The notes: generated by a model not told the origin, from the sequence alone. Shown: positions 9,435-18,614, numbered from the stretch's first letter. The stretch: DNA of 33,850 bases from Paracoccaceae bacterium (GCA_006844665.1 SPJP01000027.1:1-33850); one strand, 5' to 3'. Program-made: numbers and translations.

Positions 9435-10652
9435 TTAGGAAACCGCGAAGTTCAGGGCCTTGATCGCAGCAAAGTCGCTAACATCACCGCCAACGCGCTT
9501 GGTCGCATAGAACAGCACATGTGGCTTGGCCGAGAACGGATCACGCAGCACGCGCAGGTCCGGACGCTCGGCAACGGTGTAGCCCGCGTTGAAATCGCCA
9601 AACAGGATCGCCGCAGTGGCAGGTGCAATGTCAGGCATGTCCTCGGACACCATCACAGGGTAGCCCAGCAGACGTGCAGGCTCGCCTGCGCTCAGACCGT
9701 CAGACCACAAAAAGCGGCCATCGGCGTCCTTGATCTTGCGTACAACACCCGCGGTTTTAGAGTTCATGACAAAGGTCGCATTGGCGCGGTAGCGTGCACC
9801 CAGAGCATAAACCAGATCCACCAGCGCGTCCGCAGGGGCAGCGGCGTTGAATTCGCCGTCTACACCGGTGACAACATAGCCGATATTGCCCCAGGCCCAG
9901 CTGTCCTCGGCCACCAATGTATGGTCCAGAACACCCTTGGGCTTGTCCACACCGTCACCGTTGATAAAGGCAGACGCTTCAGCGCGGGCAAACTTGTTGG
10001 CGATACGGTCGGCCAACCAGGCTTCAACGTCGAACGCGCTGTCGTCCAGCAGACGCTGAGACGCCTTTGGCAGAGCAGACAGCTCGTGCAGCGGGATGCT
10101 GATACGGTCGATCTGGGGTGTGCTTGTTTCAGTCACAGCCGCGGTTTCAGACGCCCAACCAGTGCCGATTTCAGTGTGGTCAACCAGTACGTCGTAAGAG
10201 GTCGCCTCGACATTCACCACCTGGGCGATGCCACGCAAAGACGCCATGTTGTGCATCACGGTCTTGACCGTGTCGCTTGTCTGAGGGTCCACAAGGTAGC
10301 CGCCTTCAGCCGCAACAGTTGTAGACAGCGCCTTTTCTTCCAGCGCCAAACCACGCAGCGCGTCGTCGTCGCCAGACCGCAGATAGGCCTCGAACGCTTT
10401 TTGATGCGGCGCCTCATGGGCAATCGCCCCAGACAGCGCAGGACGGTTGGCAGATGTCATTGTTTTACGATCCAGCATGTTCAGTCGCTCTTCTTGCTTT
10501 TGAAGTTTCGTTTCAATTTCAGACTGCAGGCCTTTGAATTCCTGCACAAAACCCGTCAACGCGTGCGCGACGCTTTGGGTTGGGCTTGTTGATTTCCGCT
10601 CGACCGGGGGCATAGGTTCCCCGGCCCGAGAGGTGATCTCGGGGTGGCTCAT
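9435..10652 (-). CDS. GTA major capsid protein, HK97 fold (g5)
   Basis: EKALSTTVAAEGGYLVDPQTSDTVKTVMHNMASLRGIAQV... HK97-type capsid motifs; 405 aa. Confidence 0.95.
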   Translation of the reverse strand: MSHPEITSRAGEPMPPVERKSTSPTQSVAHALTGFVQEFKGLQSEIETKLQKQEERLNMLDRKTMTSANRPALSGAIAHEAPHQKAFEAYLRSGDDDALRGLALEEKALSTTVAAEGGYLVDPQTSDTVKTVMHNMASLRGIAQVVNVEATSYDVLVDHTEIGTGWASETAAVTETSTPQIDRISIPLHELSALPKASQRLLDDSAFDVEAWLADRIANKFARAEASAFINGDGVDKPKGVLDHTLVAEDSWAWGNIGYVVTGVDGEFNAAAPADALVDLVYALGARYRANATFVMNSKTAGVVRKIKDADGRFLWSDGLSAGEPARLLGYPVMVSEDMPDIAPATAAILFGDFNAGYTVAERPDLRVLRDPFSAKPHVLFYATKRVGGDVSDFAAIKALNFAVS

Positions 10653-10697
10653 CGTCTTCTCCTTGATGAGGGTTGGTTACGGGATCGGTCGGCCCAA

Positions 10698-11279
10698 TTA
10701 GCCCTGACCCGTCAGCGTCAGACGGGCCGCGTCCAGCGCCTCCGCCAACTCTTGCAGGCTGTCGTCCAGGCTCTCGCCCTTGCCGCCCAGCCGGGCCTGC
10801 GGCAGCATGGGGAAGGTCACAACCGACACTTCCCACAGCTCCAGCTCCGCCAATAGGCGCTGGCCCTTTGTATCTTTGGATGCTTTGACTGTGCGGTAGC
10901 CGATCGACAAACCGTCAATTGCGCCCGCTTCGATCAAGGCTGCTGCCTCGCGGCCCTTGGCCACGCTGTCCAGCAAACGTCCTTTGACATACAGGCCCTT
11001 GGCGTCTTCGCGGATCTCGTCCCACACGCCAATCGGCTCACGCGGGTCGTGCTGCCACAGCATCTTGACCTTACGCCCGGCCCCTTGCAGCGCGGTCAGC
11101 GAGGCCCCGTAAGCCCCCGCCTGCACGATATCCCCGCCTTGATCCTTAGCCCCGAACAAGGACGCATAGCCCTCGATCACAGTGCCATCGGCCACCTGTA
11201 CGTCCTCGCCAAACCGGCAGAACTTATGTTCCAGCTCGTTTGCAAACCCGGTCCCGGGCCCGCCTTCATAGATCGTCAT
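10698..11279 (-). CDS. GTA prohead protease, HK97 family (g4)
   Basis: Internal start MTIYEGGPGTG...; IEGYASLFGAKDQGGDIVQAGAYGASL... MLWQHDPREPIGVWDEIREDAKGLYVKGRL: U35 protease. Confidence 0.94.
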   Translation of the reverse strand: MTIYEGGPGTGFANELEHKFCRFGEDVQVADGTVIEGYASLFGAKDQGGDIVQAGAYGASLTALQGAGRKVKMLWQHDPREPIGVWDEIREDAKGLYVKGRLLDSVAKGREAAALIEAGAIDGLSIGYRTVKASKDTKGQRLLAELELWEVSVVTFPMLPQARLGGKGESLDDSLQELAEALDAARLTLTGQG

Positions 11280-11299
11280 GGAAATCTCCTTTCCCGCGC

Positions 11300-11560
11300 T
11301 CATGGCGCACTGCTCAGCACTGTTTGCACCGCATCTGCCAACACCACGCCTGCGACGCTGACGATGGTCATCCACAGACGTTTTTCCAGCCGCTGGATCA
11401 TCGCCTCGAACAAGGTCAAACGCCGCTCTAACCCAATCCAGCGTTCGGCCATCACGCGCTCGTAAGCGTCCAGGGATTGGGACGGTCCACATTCAGGCTT
11501 GGCGCACTCAAAGGGCTCATACAAAAACCGCGATCCCCCCCGCGGCAGCCCGCCTCTCAT
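11300..11560 (-). CDS. GTA g3.5 small membrane protein
   Basis: 86 aa between g3 and g4, C-terminal hydrophobic helix (LWMTIVSVAGVVLADAVQTVL); position matches g3.5; ATG overlaps the g3 stop. Confidence 0.75.
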   Translation of the reverse strand: MRGGLPRGGSRFLYEPFECAKPECGPSQSLDAYERVMAERWIGLERRLTLFEAMIQRLEKRLWMTIVSVAGVVLADAVQTVLSSAP

Positions 11561-12729
11561 GACGCATCCCCGTCATCAGCTGGCAGCCCCAACAGACGGC
11601 GCTTTTCAGCACGGCTTAGAAACTCTGCCGATCCAACCCGGTTCCACAGCGCTTCACGTTCGGGCGCTAGGGCTGCAACCTGATCCGGGTCGGGCCAGAT
11701 CTTAACGTTTGATCCGTCAAAGCCCGCCAGCCAATTGCCCATCGCCTCGCACACTTTGCGCGCCAAAGGCAGCACGGTCAGGCGGTAGAACGCCCGGTGG
11801 GCTTCGGCGTAATTGGCATAGGTCGCGTCGCCCGGAATACCCAACAGCATCGGTGGAACCCCAAAGGCCAGGGCAATCTCTCGCGCCGCGGCTTCTTTGG
11901 TTTTCTGGAACTCCATATCGCTGGGCGAGAACCCCATAGGCTTCCAGTCCAAGCCCCCTTCCAGCAACATCGGACGCCCCGCATTGCGCGCGCCCTGATG
12001 ATAGCTTTCCATTTCCACCTGCAATCGGTCGAACTGGTCCTGGCTCATCACCCCGTCATCGCCGTTATAGACAATCGCCCCAGACGGGCGCGCCGCATTG
12101 TCCAGCAACGCCTTGGACCACCGCGTGGCCGAGTTGTGGACATCCATCGCACTGGCCGCCGCCTGCAACGGACTAAGGCCATAGTGATCATCATGGGGGT
12201 GAAAGCTCTTGATATGGCAGATCGCCGGGCGCGGGCCGGTCACGTCAAACCGGTGCTTCTTGGCCCCTACAACGTAATCATAGGCCATTGGCCAACCGTC
12301 TGCGCCGGGCACAACCTGCATCCGGTCCGACCGCAGCGCATGCAGCTCAGCCGGCGTTCCTTCCTCGGCTGCAACAGCCTCGATATAGCCATTGCCGGTC
12401 AACAGGATCTGAGCATAGATCGCCTCTAGCAGATCGCTTTGCCCCTGGGCCTGATTGGGCCGTGCCAGCAAGGCCAGCAGCGGATGCGTGTCATAGCGCT
12501 GCCCGTCATCTTGGGCCACCAGCGGCAAGCTCGCAGCCGCCTCAGCGATCATCTTGACCGACCGGAACCCGACCGGGTTGCCCGCGAATCCGTTGCGCGC
12601 CAGGCTCACTGCATCCCGAGGCGTCCACGCCACCCGGCCCACGCTGCCCATCGACACAACACGCCCCGTGGCGCTCGCCTTTGCCTCCGGCGCCGCAGAG
12701 CGACCCGGCTGAAATAGATTGAACACCAT
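11557..12729 (-). CDS. GTA portal protein, HK97 family (g3)
   Basis: Internal start MVFNLFQPGR...; ...SRNGF-like NGFAGNPVGFRSVKMIAEAAASLPL... AFGVPPMLLGIPGDATYANYAEAHRAFYRLTVLPL: portal signature. Confidence 0.95.
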   Translation of the reverse strand: MVFNLFQPGRSAAPEAKASATGRVVSMGSVGRVAWTPRDAVSLARNGFAGNPVGFRSVKMIAEAAASLPLVAQDDGQRYDTHPLLALLARPNQAQGQSDLLEAIYAQILLTGNGYIEAVAAEEGTPAELHALRSDRMQVVPGADGWPMAYDYVVGAKKHRFDVTGPRPAICHIKSFHPHDDHYGLSPLQAAASAMDVHNSATRWSKALLDNAARPSGAIVYNGDDGVMSQDQFDRLQVEMESYHQGARNAGRPMLLEGGLDWKPMGFSPSDMEFQKTKEAAAREIALAFGVPPMLLGIPGDATYANYAEAHRAFYRLTVLPLARKVCEAMGNWLAGFDGSNVKIWPDPDQVAALAPEREALWNRVGSAEFLSRAEKRRLLGLPADDGDAS

Positions 12730-12829
12730 GCAGATGCCCCCTTTTGAATGACAGGAGTTTTCGTTCGGCCAGCCCAAAACAGCCCGCACGCGGCGCGAAC
12801 CGTTTCTCTACCGACATGTCTAAGTTATC

Positions 12830-14230
12830 CTACAGAACCCGCAGCTTGGGGCTCGATTTCGGCGCGATCATCGCCGCTTGCAGCGCCCAAACCAAAGCAT
12901 CCACCCGGTCAGGCGACCCCTGGCCCTGAAAGCCCTGCACCGTCATGCGACACATCTGGTCTTCCAATGCTGCGAACCGTTTTGTGTGATGCACCCGGCC
13001 TTGTTCATACAAGGCTGCAATCGGTTCGGCCCGGGCGCTTTTGCCCGTGTTGGCCCGCACTTTGGTCACCGGCAAAGCCCCGTCCACTTGGCGCAAGACC
13101 TCCTCAACCAGATCGCCGCCCTGGTTCACTTCCGCGACCACACGGTCAGCACCCCAACGCGCGTAAACCCGCACCACTTGCTCGGCCCACGCCCGGGGCG
13201 AGACACCCTGGACCGTTGCGTCCTCTAGCACAAAGGCCTGCCAGTCCCGCCGCTCGGGCCCGTAACAGACCCCGGCGACCACGATCCCGCAGGCATCGCT
13301 GTTCTTGTGCCCGGTCACCGGCGGGTCAACCGCAACCACAACCCTGTCAAATTCCGGCAACGCCTTCACGCGCCCTGCATCCAGCACCGCGTTCGTCCAC
13401 AGCGCGCCGCCCACGTCCTCTAACAACTCGCCGTCCAATTCCTGCCGCCCAAGGCTTGTGCCCTCGTACCGCGCGCGCACCTCCGCCAGAAACGAGGCCG
13501 CCAGATAGGCCGCATTCGCCTCGGTCGCCGCATGGGTCATCACGGTAGAGCTTTGCTGGATCAGCGATTTAATCAACGGGATCGGTTGGGGCGTTGTCGT
13601 CACCACCTGCTGGGGATTATCTCCAAGCCTCAGGGCAAATTGCAACATGTCCCAAGCGTCCTGGGCATTCGGCCACTTGGCCAGCTCGTCCACCCAGGCC
13701 GCATCGAACTGCGGGCCCCGTATCGCTTGCGCGTCGCGGCCCGAAAAAACTTGTGCCACCGCCCCGTTCGGCCAGATCAGCTGACGACGCGACGCGACCC
13801 AGGTCGGCTTGCGGTCTGGCGGTGTGATTGCCAGCAGACCGCTTTCGCCAAACACCATCACCTCGCGTGCCTGGTCATAGGTTTCCCCGACCAAGGCGAC
13901 CCGGTGGGCCCGGCCTGGATCCAAAGGGCCAGCGCCCTCGACCTGCGACCGGACCCACTCTGCACCAGCGCGGGTCTTGCCCGCACCGCGCCCCCCAAGG
14001 ATCACCCAACTGCGCCAATCCCCTTCTGGTGGCATCTGGTGTTCAAACGCCCAGACCTCCCACAGATAGGGCAAGGCCGCCAAAGCATTGGGGCTTAGCC
14101 CATCAAGAAACTCCTGAACCTCCTGCGGCGCCGCGCAGGCAAGCCAACCGGCACTCAATTTCAGCCCGGGCTCCGTCAAGGTCCAGCGCCTGTCCTCCGG
14201 CTGCACCGTTAAGTTTTCTGCTGAGGTCAT
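12830..14230 (-). CDS. GTA terminase large subunit (g2)
   Basis: Walker A WVILGGRGAGKTRAGAEWVR; nuclease region VVAVDPPVTGHKNSDACGIVV; first ~43 codons overlap g1 in another frame. Confidence 0.94.
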   Translation of the reverse strand: MTSAENLTVQPEDRRWTLTEPGLKLSAGWLACAAPQEVQEFLDGLSPNALAALPYLWEVWAFEHQMPPEGDWRSWVILGGRGAGKTRAGAEWVRSQVEGAGPLDPGRAHRVALVGETYDQAREVMVFGESGLLAITPPDRKPTWVASRRQLIWPNGAVAQVFSGRDAQAIRGPQFDAAWVDELAKWPNAQDAWDMLQFALRLGDNPQQVVTTTPQPIPLIKSLIQQSSTVMTHAATEANAAYLAASFLAEVRARYEGTSLGRQELDGELLEDVGGALWTNAVLDAGRVKALPEFDRVVVAVDPPVTGHKNSDACGIVVAGVCYGPERRDWQAFVLEDATVQGVSPRAWAEQVVRVYARWGADRVVAEVNQGGDLVEEVLRQVDGALPVTKVRANTGKSARAEPIAALYEQGRVHHTKRFAALEDQMCRMTVQGFQGQGSPDRVDALVWALQAAMIAPKSSPKLRVL

Positions 14231-14444
14231 TCAGTTTGTCTCCCTCTTTCAGAAGTAACACCTGCATAGAACGCATCTCGTCGATGCGCTTTTTCACGCT
14301 CGCGTCCAGCTCGTTGCTGGCCTCTAGCGCGTCTGCGGCCCCGTCCAGGGCGTCATACAAGTGGTCTAAGATCTTCTCGGCGCGTTGCACCGTCTGTCCC
14401 GAGTGCCGGTCTGGCGTGTCGTTTAGGACTGGGTTTTCTGTCAT
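14103..14444 (-). CDS. GTA terminase small-subunit-like protein (g1)
   Basis: Internal start MTENPVLNDTPDRHSGQTVQRAEKILDHLYDALDGAADALEASNELDASVKKRIDEMRSMQVLLLKEGDKLNDLSRKLN; coiled-coil-like, immediately upstream of TerL. Confidence 0.82.
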   Translation of the reverse strand: MTENPVLNDTPDRHSGQTVQRAEKILDHLYDALDGAADALEASNELDASVKKRIDEMRSMQVLLLKEGDKLNDLSRKLNGAAGGQALDLDGARAEIECRLACLRGAAGGSGVS

Positions 14445-14490
14445 ACGGAAGTCCTGCCTTTGGCTTTTCCGCACGAGAGCAGCAGGCATA

Positions 14491-14528
14491 AAAAAACGAC
14501 CGAGGCCATAATGACCCGGTCGTTTTTT
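14491..14528 (-). terminator. Intrinsic-terminator-like hairpin between mltG and GTA g1 (symmetrical)
   Basis: 12-bp perfect stem AAAAAACGACCG/CGGTCGTTTTTT (14491-14502 / 14517-14528); followed on the minus strand by a U-tract of 7. Confidence 0.8.
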
Positions 14529-14553
14529 GCCCACTTCTTCTAGCTTGCCACAA

Positions 14554-14582
14554 GGTATACCTCAGGGCGTACGCATTGTCAA
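14554..14582 (-). promoter_or_regulatory. Consensus sigma70-type promoter upstream of the GTA cluster
   Basis: Minus strand TTGACA (14582-14577), 17-nt spacer, TATACC (14559-14554); 50 nt past the mltG stop. Confidence 0.65.
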
Positions 14583-14631
14583 TCACTAAACTTTAGGTTG
14601 CACAACTTTTTTGCAGAACCATGGGTTTGGA

Positions 14632-15780
14632 TCAGTTGCGATCCCGCTCGATCTGGCGCCACTTGGCCACGTTCGCATTATGCTCGGCCAAGGTCACCGC
14701 AAAGGCGTGCCCACCCGTCCCATCAGCCACAAAGAAGATATAGGGTGTCTCGTCAGGGCTCAGCGCCGCTTCAATCGCCTTACGACCCGGATTGGCAATT
14801 GGAGTCGGCGGCAAAGCATCGATTACATAGGTATTCCAAGGCGTTGGACGACGAAGCTCTGACCGACGCAGACCACGACCCAAACGACCCTGACCATTGG
14901 TAATGCCATAAATCACTGTCGGGTCCGTTTGCAGGCGAATACCCCGGCGCAATCGGTTCACAAACACGCTGGCCACCTGTCCACGTTCGTCCGCAACACT
15001 GGTTTCCTTTTCGATGATCGACGCCATGATCAGCGCCTCTTCCGGCGTGTCATAAGGCAGGTCGTCATCCTTCAACGCCCAAGCTTCGGCCAAAATGAAC
15101 TCCTGCGCATCAGACATACGACGAATCACATCTTCCCGAGTCGCCCCCTTCGTCACCTCATAGGTGTCGGGCGCCAGCGAGCCTTCGGCCGGGGTTTCTT
15201 CCGGCACATCGCCCGACAAGAAATCCGCCCGCTTCAACGCTTCAACAATGTTCCAGCTGGTCACACCTTCGGCAATGGTCAGACGGTAGGCGACCGGAAT
15301 ATTGCGTTCCACAAGGTCGGTATATTCCTCCGGCGCGCCCTCTTCATATTTAAAGGACACAACTTCAGTCAGACCTTCGCCCGCGATCCGTTCCCGTAGC
15401 CGCATCTCAGACCCGAACTCGCTGATCGTATATTGGGCGATGTAACGGTAGGTCGGCGCGGCAGCTTGGGTCACAATATCCAAAATCTGCTGCATAGAGG
15501 CACCGGCAGGCAGCTCGTAATTGTTGAACTTCAGTTCATTCGCCTTGCCCGAATACTGCGCTCCGATCCGAAAGATCCGCGCATTGGTGACCGCGCCCGC
15601 CTCTTCCAGATCATTTGACACCCTAATCAAGCTGGCCCCACGGGGCACCTCAAAAAAAGTGGTCTGTTCTAGGGGCCCGATTTTGCGGAACTCGTTCTGG
15701 CCCCAGCTGATCATGCCAATTCCCATGATCAAAACAACAATCCCCAACGTCATCGCGTTCGAGGCGAAATTCTTCCACAT
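14632..15780 (-). CDS. mltG: Endolytic transglycosylase MltG (YceG-like)
   Basis: EEALIMASIIEKETSVADERGQVASVFVNRLRRGIRLQTDPTVIYG...: MltG catalytic region; N-terminal TM. Confidence 0.96.
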   Translation of the reverse strand: MWKNFASNAMTLGIVVLIMGIGMISWGQNEFRKIGPLEQTTFFEVPRGASLIRVSNDLEEAGAVTNARIFRIGAQYSGKANELKFNNYELPAGASMQQILDIVTQAAAPTYRYIAQYTISEFGSEMRLRERIAGEGLTEVVSFKYEEGAPEEYTDLVERNIPVAYRLTIAEGVTSWNIVEALKRADFLSGDVPEETPAEGSLAPDTYEVTKGATREDVIRRMSDAQEFILAEAWALKDDDLPYDTPEEALIMASIIEKETSVADERGQVASVFVNRLRRGIRLQTDPTVIYGITNGQGRLGRGLRRSELRRPTPWNTYVIDALPPTPIANPGRKAIEAALSPDETPYIFFVADGTGGHAFAVTLAEHNANVAKWRQIERDRN

Positions 15781-17042
15781 CAGTCAGTTACCTTCCCAAG
15801 GACAAGCGATGCATTCGTTCCGCCAAAGCCGAACGAGTTCGAAAGAGCCACATTGATTTCTCGTTTCACAGCCTTGTTCGGCGCCAAGTCCAGCTTGGTG
15901 TCCACAGCAGGGTTATCTAGGTTGATCGTCGGTGGCGCAATCTGATCCCGGATCGCCAGGATCGAGAAGATCGCCTCAATCGCGCCCGCAGCGCCCAGCA
16001 AGTGGCCGGTTGCAGATTTGGTCGACGACATTGTCGCCTTTCCGGCCTTGTCGCCAAGCATTCTCTCCACAGCTGCCAGCTCAATCGTGTCTGCCATGGT
16101 CGAGGTACCGTGAGCGTTGATGTAGTCCACGTCACCAGGCTCCAACCCCGCGCGCGACAAGGCCGCCCGCATGGACCGTTCAGCACCGTCGCCATCCTCG
16201 GACGGGGCCGTAATGTGGTATGCGTCGCCGGACATGCCATAGCCCAGCACTTCGGCATAAATCTTTGCACCGCGGGCCTTTGCATGTTCGTATTCTTCCA
16301 AAATAACGATACCAGCCCCTTCGCCCATCACGAACCCATCGCGATCTGCATCATAAGGACGGCTTGCTTTTTCAGGCTCGTCCCCACGCTTAGTGCTTAG
16401 GGCTTTGCAGGCGTTAAACCCAGCAATACCGATTTCAGAAATCGAGCTTTCTGCGCCGCCGGCAACCATCACATCGGCATCACCCCATTGGATAATCCGC
16501 GCCGCATCGCCAATGGCATGGGCCCCGGTAGAACAGGCCGTCACAACCGCGTGGTTGGGGCCACGGAAACCAAACTTAATGCTCACCTGACCGCTAATCA
16601 AATTGATCAAAGCGCTGGGAATAAAGAAGGGCGAAACCCGGCGGGGGCCGCGTTCCTTCAACAAAATTGCCGTGTCAGCAATTGCTGACAAACCGCCGAT
16701 TCCGGACCCGATCATAACACCCGTGCGGCACTGATCCTCTTTTTCAGTGGGCATCCATCCCGAATCCTGCACAGCCTGAATAGCCGCCGCATAGCCGTAA
16801 AGGATAAACTCATCGACCTTGCGCTGCTCTTTCGGCTCCATCCAATCGTCGGGGTTGAACGTCCCGTCCGTACCATCACCGCGGGGAACTTCGCAGGCAT
16901 AGGTTGTTGCCAGACGGCTCGCGTCAAATCGCGTGATCGGTCCTGCGCCCGATTGACCGTCCAGAATCCGAACCCATGTCTCTTCGACGCCGCTTGCCAG
17001 CGGTGTAACCATTCCTAAACCGGTGATAACTACTCGACGCAT
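15780..17042 (-). CDS. fabF: Beta-ketoacyl-ACP synthase II
   Basis: RRVVITGLGMVTPLASG..., VTACSTGAHAIGDAARII (active Cys), INAHGTSTMADTIEL, SATGHLLGAAGAIEA; start placed at MRRVV. Confidence 0.97.
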   Translation of the reverse strand: MRRVVITGLGMVTPLASGVEETWVRILDGQSGAGPITRFDASRLATTYACEVPRGDGTDGTFNPDDWMEPKEQRKVDEFILYGYAAAIQAVQDSGWMPTEKEDQCRTGVMIGSGIGGLSAIADTAILLKERGPRRVSPFFIPSALINLISGQVSIKFGFRGPNHAVVTACSTGAHAIGDAARIIQWGDADVMVAGGAESSISEIGIAGFNACKALSTKRGDEPEKASRPYDADRDGFVMGEGAGIVILEEYEHAKARGAKIYAEVLGYGMSGDAYHITAPSEDGDGAERSMRAALSRAGLEPGDVDYINAHGTSTMADTIELAAVERMLGDKAGKATMSSTKSATGHLLGAAGAIEAIFSILAIRDQIAPPTINLDNPAVDTKLDLAPNKAVKREINVALSNSFGFGGTNASLVLGKVTD

Positions 17043-17226
17043 GCCCGCTCCCATCTTGTCCGCATTTGCTTACGCTTTTCTTCTGTCATTAGTTACACGC
17101 CACAAGCCCTATGGGGCAAGAGCATGCCACGCCGCAAATTGTGCTAAACCCAGCCTGTGTCGCAAAATTAGCATCCAAAAATCCCGATTCCAGACCTGAA
17201 AGATCCATTAGTCGATCTTCTGGCAC

Positions 17227-17260
17227 AAAAAAACGGCGGCCCCACCTGGGACCGCCGTTT
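17227..17260 (-). terminator. Intrinsic terminator of acpP
   Basis: Minus-strand AAACGGCGG-(TCCCAGGTGGGG)-CCGCCGTTTTTTT. Confidence 0.8.
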
Positions 17261-17283
17261 CATCTGCGCAAATGCGCTAAACC

Positions 17284-17517
17284 TTAGGAAGCTTCAGTGA
17301 TGAATTTCACTGCGTCGCCGAAAGTCTGAATTGTTTCTGCTGCATCGTCAGGGATCTCGATCGAGAACTCTTCTTCGAACGCCATAACCAGCTCAACTGT
17401 GTCAAGGCTGTCTGCGCCCAGATCGTCGATGAAAGACGATGCTTCCAGGACTTTTTCTTCAGTAACGCCGAGATGCTCTACGACGATTTTCTTAACGCGA
17501 TCGGAAATGTCGCTCAT
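17284..17517 (-). CDS. acpP: Acyl carrier protein
   Basis: [57 protein letters not shown] motif; start at 17517. Confidence 0.98.
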   Translation of the reverse strand: MSDISDRVKKIVVEHLGVTEEKVLEASSFIDDLGADSLDTVELVMAFEEEFSIEIPDDAAETIQTFGDAVKFITEAS

Positions 17518-17777
17518 AGTGATGTCCTCATCTATAATTGGGCAGTTCAGCCCTTGAATTGCAATTCTTTGCCGGGCCAACGGCCAGCCTCAGACAAAGA
17601 ACAAATACCCCCGGCGGGGGCGGCTCTGGCCTGAATGTGCGCCGCCTATAGCAGAACGGGCGGCAAAGGCAACGCGAAACACGCCACTTTTCGCCGCACT
17701 CTGCTAGGGGAACGGTTGACGCTGCGCCGCAGTATCGGCAAGAACTATGTCAGTAAACCCTGCAAAAGGAAGATCCA

Positions 17778-18587
17778 GTGGACGCGTTTCTGAGCCAAAT
17801 TCAACCTTATCTCGACCAAGCCCAGATCGCGGCAATTCAAGTGTACGAAGCAGCCCTTGCGAATCCGACGGAAACGGCGGCATTTGCAGCTGTTTTTCTG
17901 CTGTTGATGTTCCTGCGCCGCCGCCGTCTGCGCATAGAAAAAGCGCAAAGCATTGCGCGCGAACAGCGCAAGACAGAAGCTGCGGCCGCAGAAGCTGCCC
18001 CAGCAGTTGAAACAGTCGAAGCGGTTGAAGAAGTAGAAGAAGCGCCCGAGCCTGTACAACAAGACCCACGCGAAGCCGAAGCTCCCACTGCTGCCCCAGC
18101 GGCCGAGGGCACTCGCGAAGCACCACTTGTTCTGAAAGAAAGCGCCAAAGCGAAAGCCCCGCTGACCCCGAACAAAGTCGTGCGCCGTCCAGCCGTCAAA
18201 ACCCAAGCCGCTGGCGCCGCCCGCCCGGTCAAGCGCGCAGCCACAGGCCCCAAGCTTGTCCACATTCTGCGCCGCATCACCCGCGCCAATGACGCTGGCT
18301 TCGAAGTCAAGCGCAACGTCGCCCTGTCCAAGATCCTGACTGACACCTCTGAGCTGAGCCCTCGGGATCTGAACAAAACCGTCGACTACGGTATCTTTTC
18401 CCCCGAAGGCAAATTGGTTGCAGCCATCGAGGACCACACCGAAACTCCCAAAGGGTCCGAACCTGCCCGCGACGCCGAAAAGCGCGAAATCCTGCGCAAA
18501 GCGGGCATTCCCGTGACCGAGCTGCTGGCAGGCTTCACCGAAGCGCAATTGTCGACCCATCTGAACAAACTGATGGGCAGCACATAG
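17778..18587 (+). CDS. Membrane-anchored DUF2726-like domain protein
   Basis: GTG start preceded by AAAGGAAG; N-terminal TM (AAFAAVFLLLMFLRRRRLR), Ala/Glu/Pro linker, C-terminal VDYGIFSPEGKLVAAIEDHTETPKGS...RDAEKREILRKAGIPVTEL similar to DUF2726. Confidence 0.7.
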   Translation: MDAFLSQIQPYLDQAQIAAIQVYEAALANPTETAAFAAVFLLLMFLRRRRLRIEKAQSIAREQRKTEAAAAEAAPAVETVEAVEEVEEAPEPVQQDPREAEAPTAAPAAEGTREAPLVLKESAKAKAPLTPNKVVRRPAVKTQAAGAARPVKRAATGPKLVHILRRITRANDAGFEVKRNVALSKILTDTSELSPRDLNKTVDYGIFSPEGKLVAAIEDHTETPKGSEPARDAEKREILRKAGIPVTELLAGFTEAQLSTHLNKLMGST

Positions 18588-18614
18588 CCCCCTTCTGCAC
18601 ATAGACCATGACCT

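Noticed and set aside
9519-10592. 357-aa plus-strand ORF antisense to the GTA capsid gene
   Set aside because: Shadow ORF of a strongly supported capsid gene; low-complexity His/Arg/Gln-rich translation typical of antisense frames.
12748-13548. 266-aa Pro/Arg-rich plus-strand ORF opposite TerL
   Set aside because: Composition (Pro/Arg/Ala) and overlap with TerL show a GC-driven spurious ORF.
14353-14586. 77-aa minus-strand ORF spanning the GTA leader
   Set aside because: Runs through the promoter and hairpin in a frame other than g1, with no RBS or domain; considered as a leader peptide but too long and unsupported.
17745-18602. 285-aa minus-strand ORF opposite the DUF2726-like gene
   Set aside because: The plus-strand gene has RBS, TM segment, domain similarity and a terminator; the minus frame has none.
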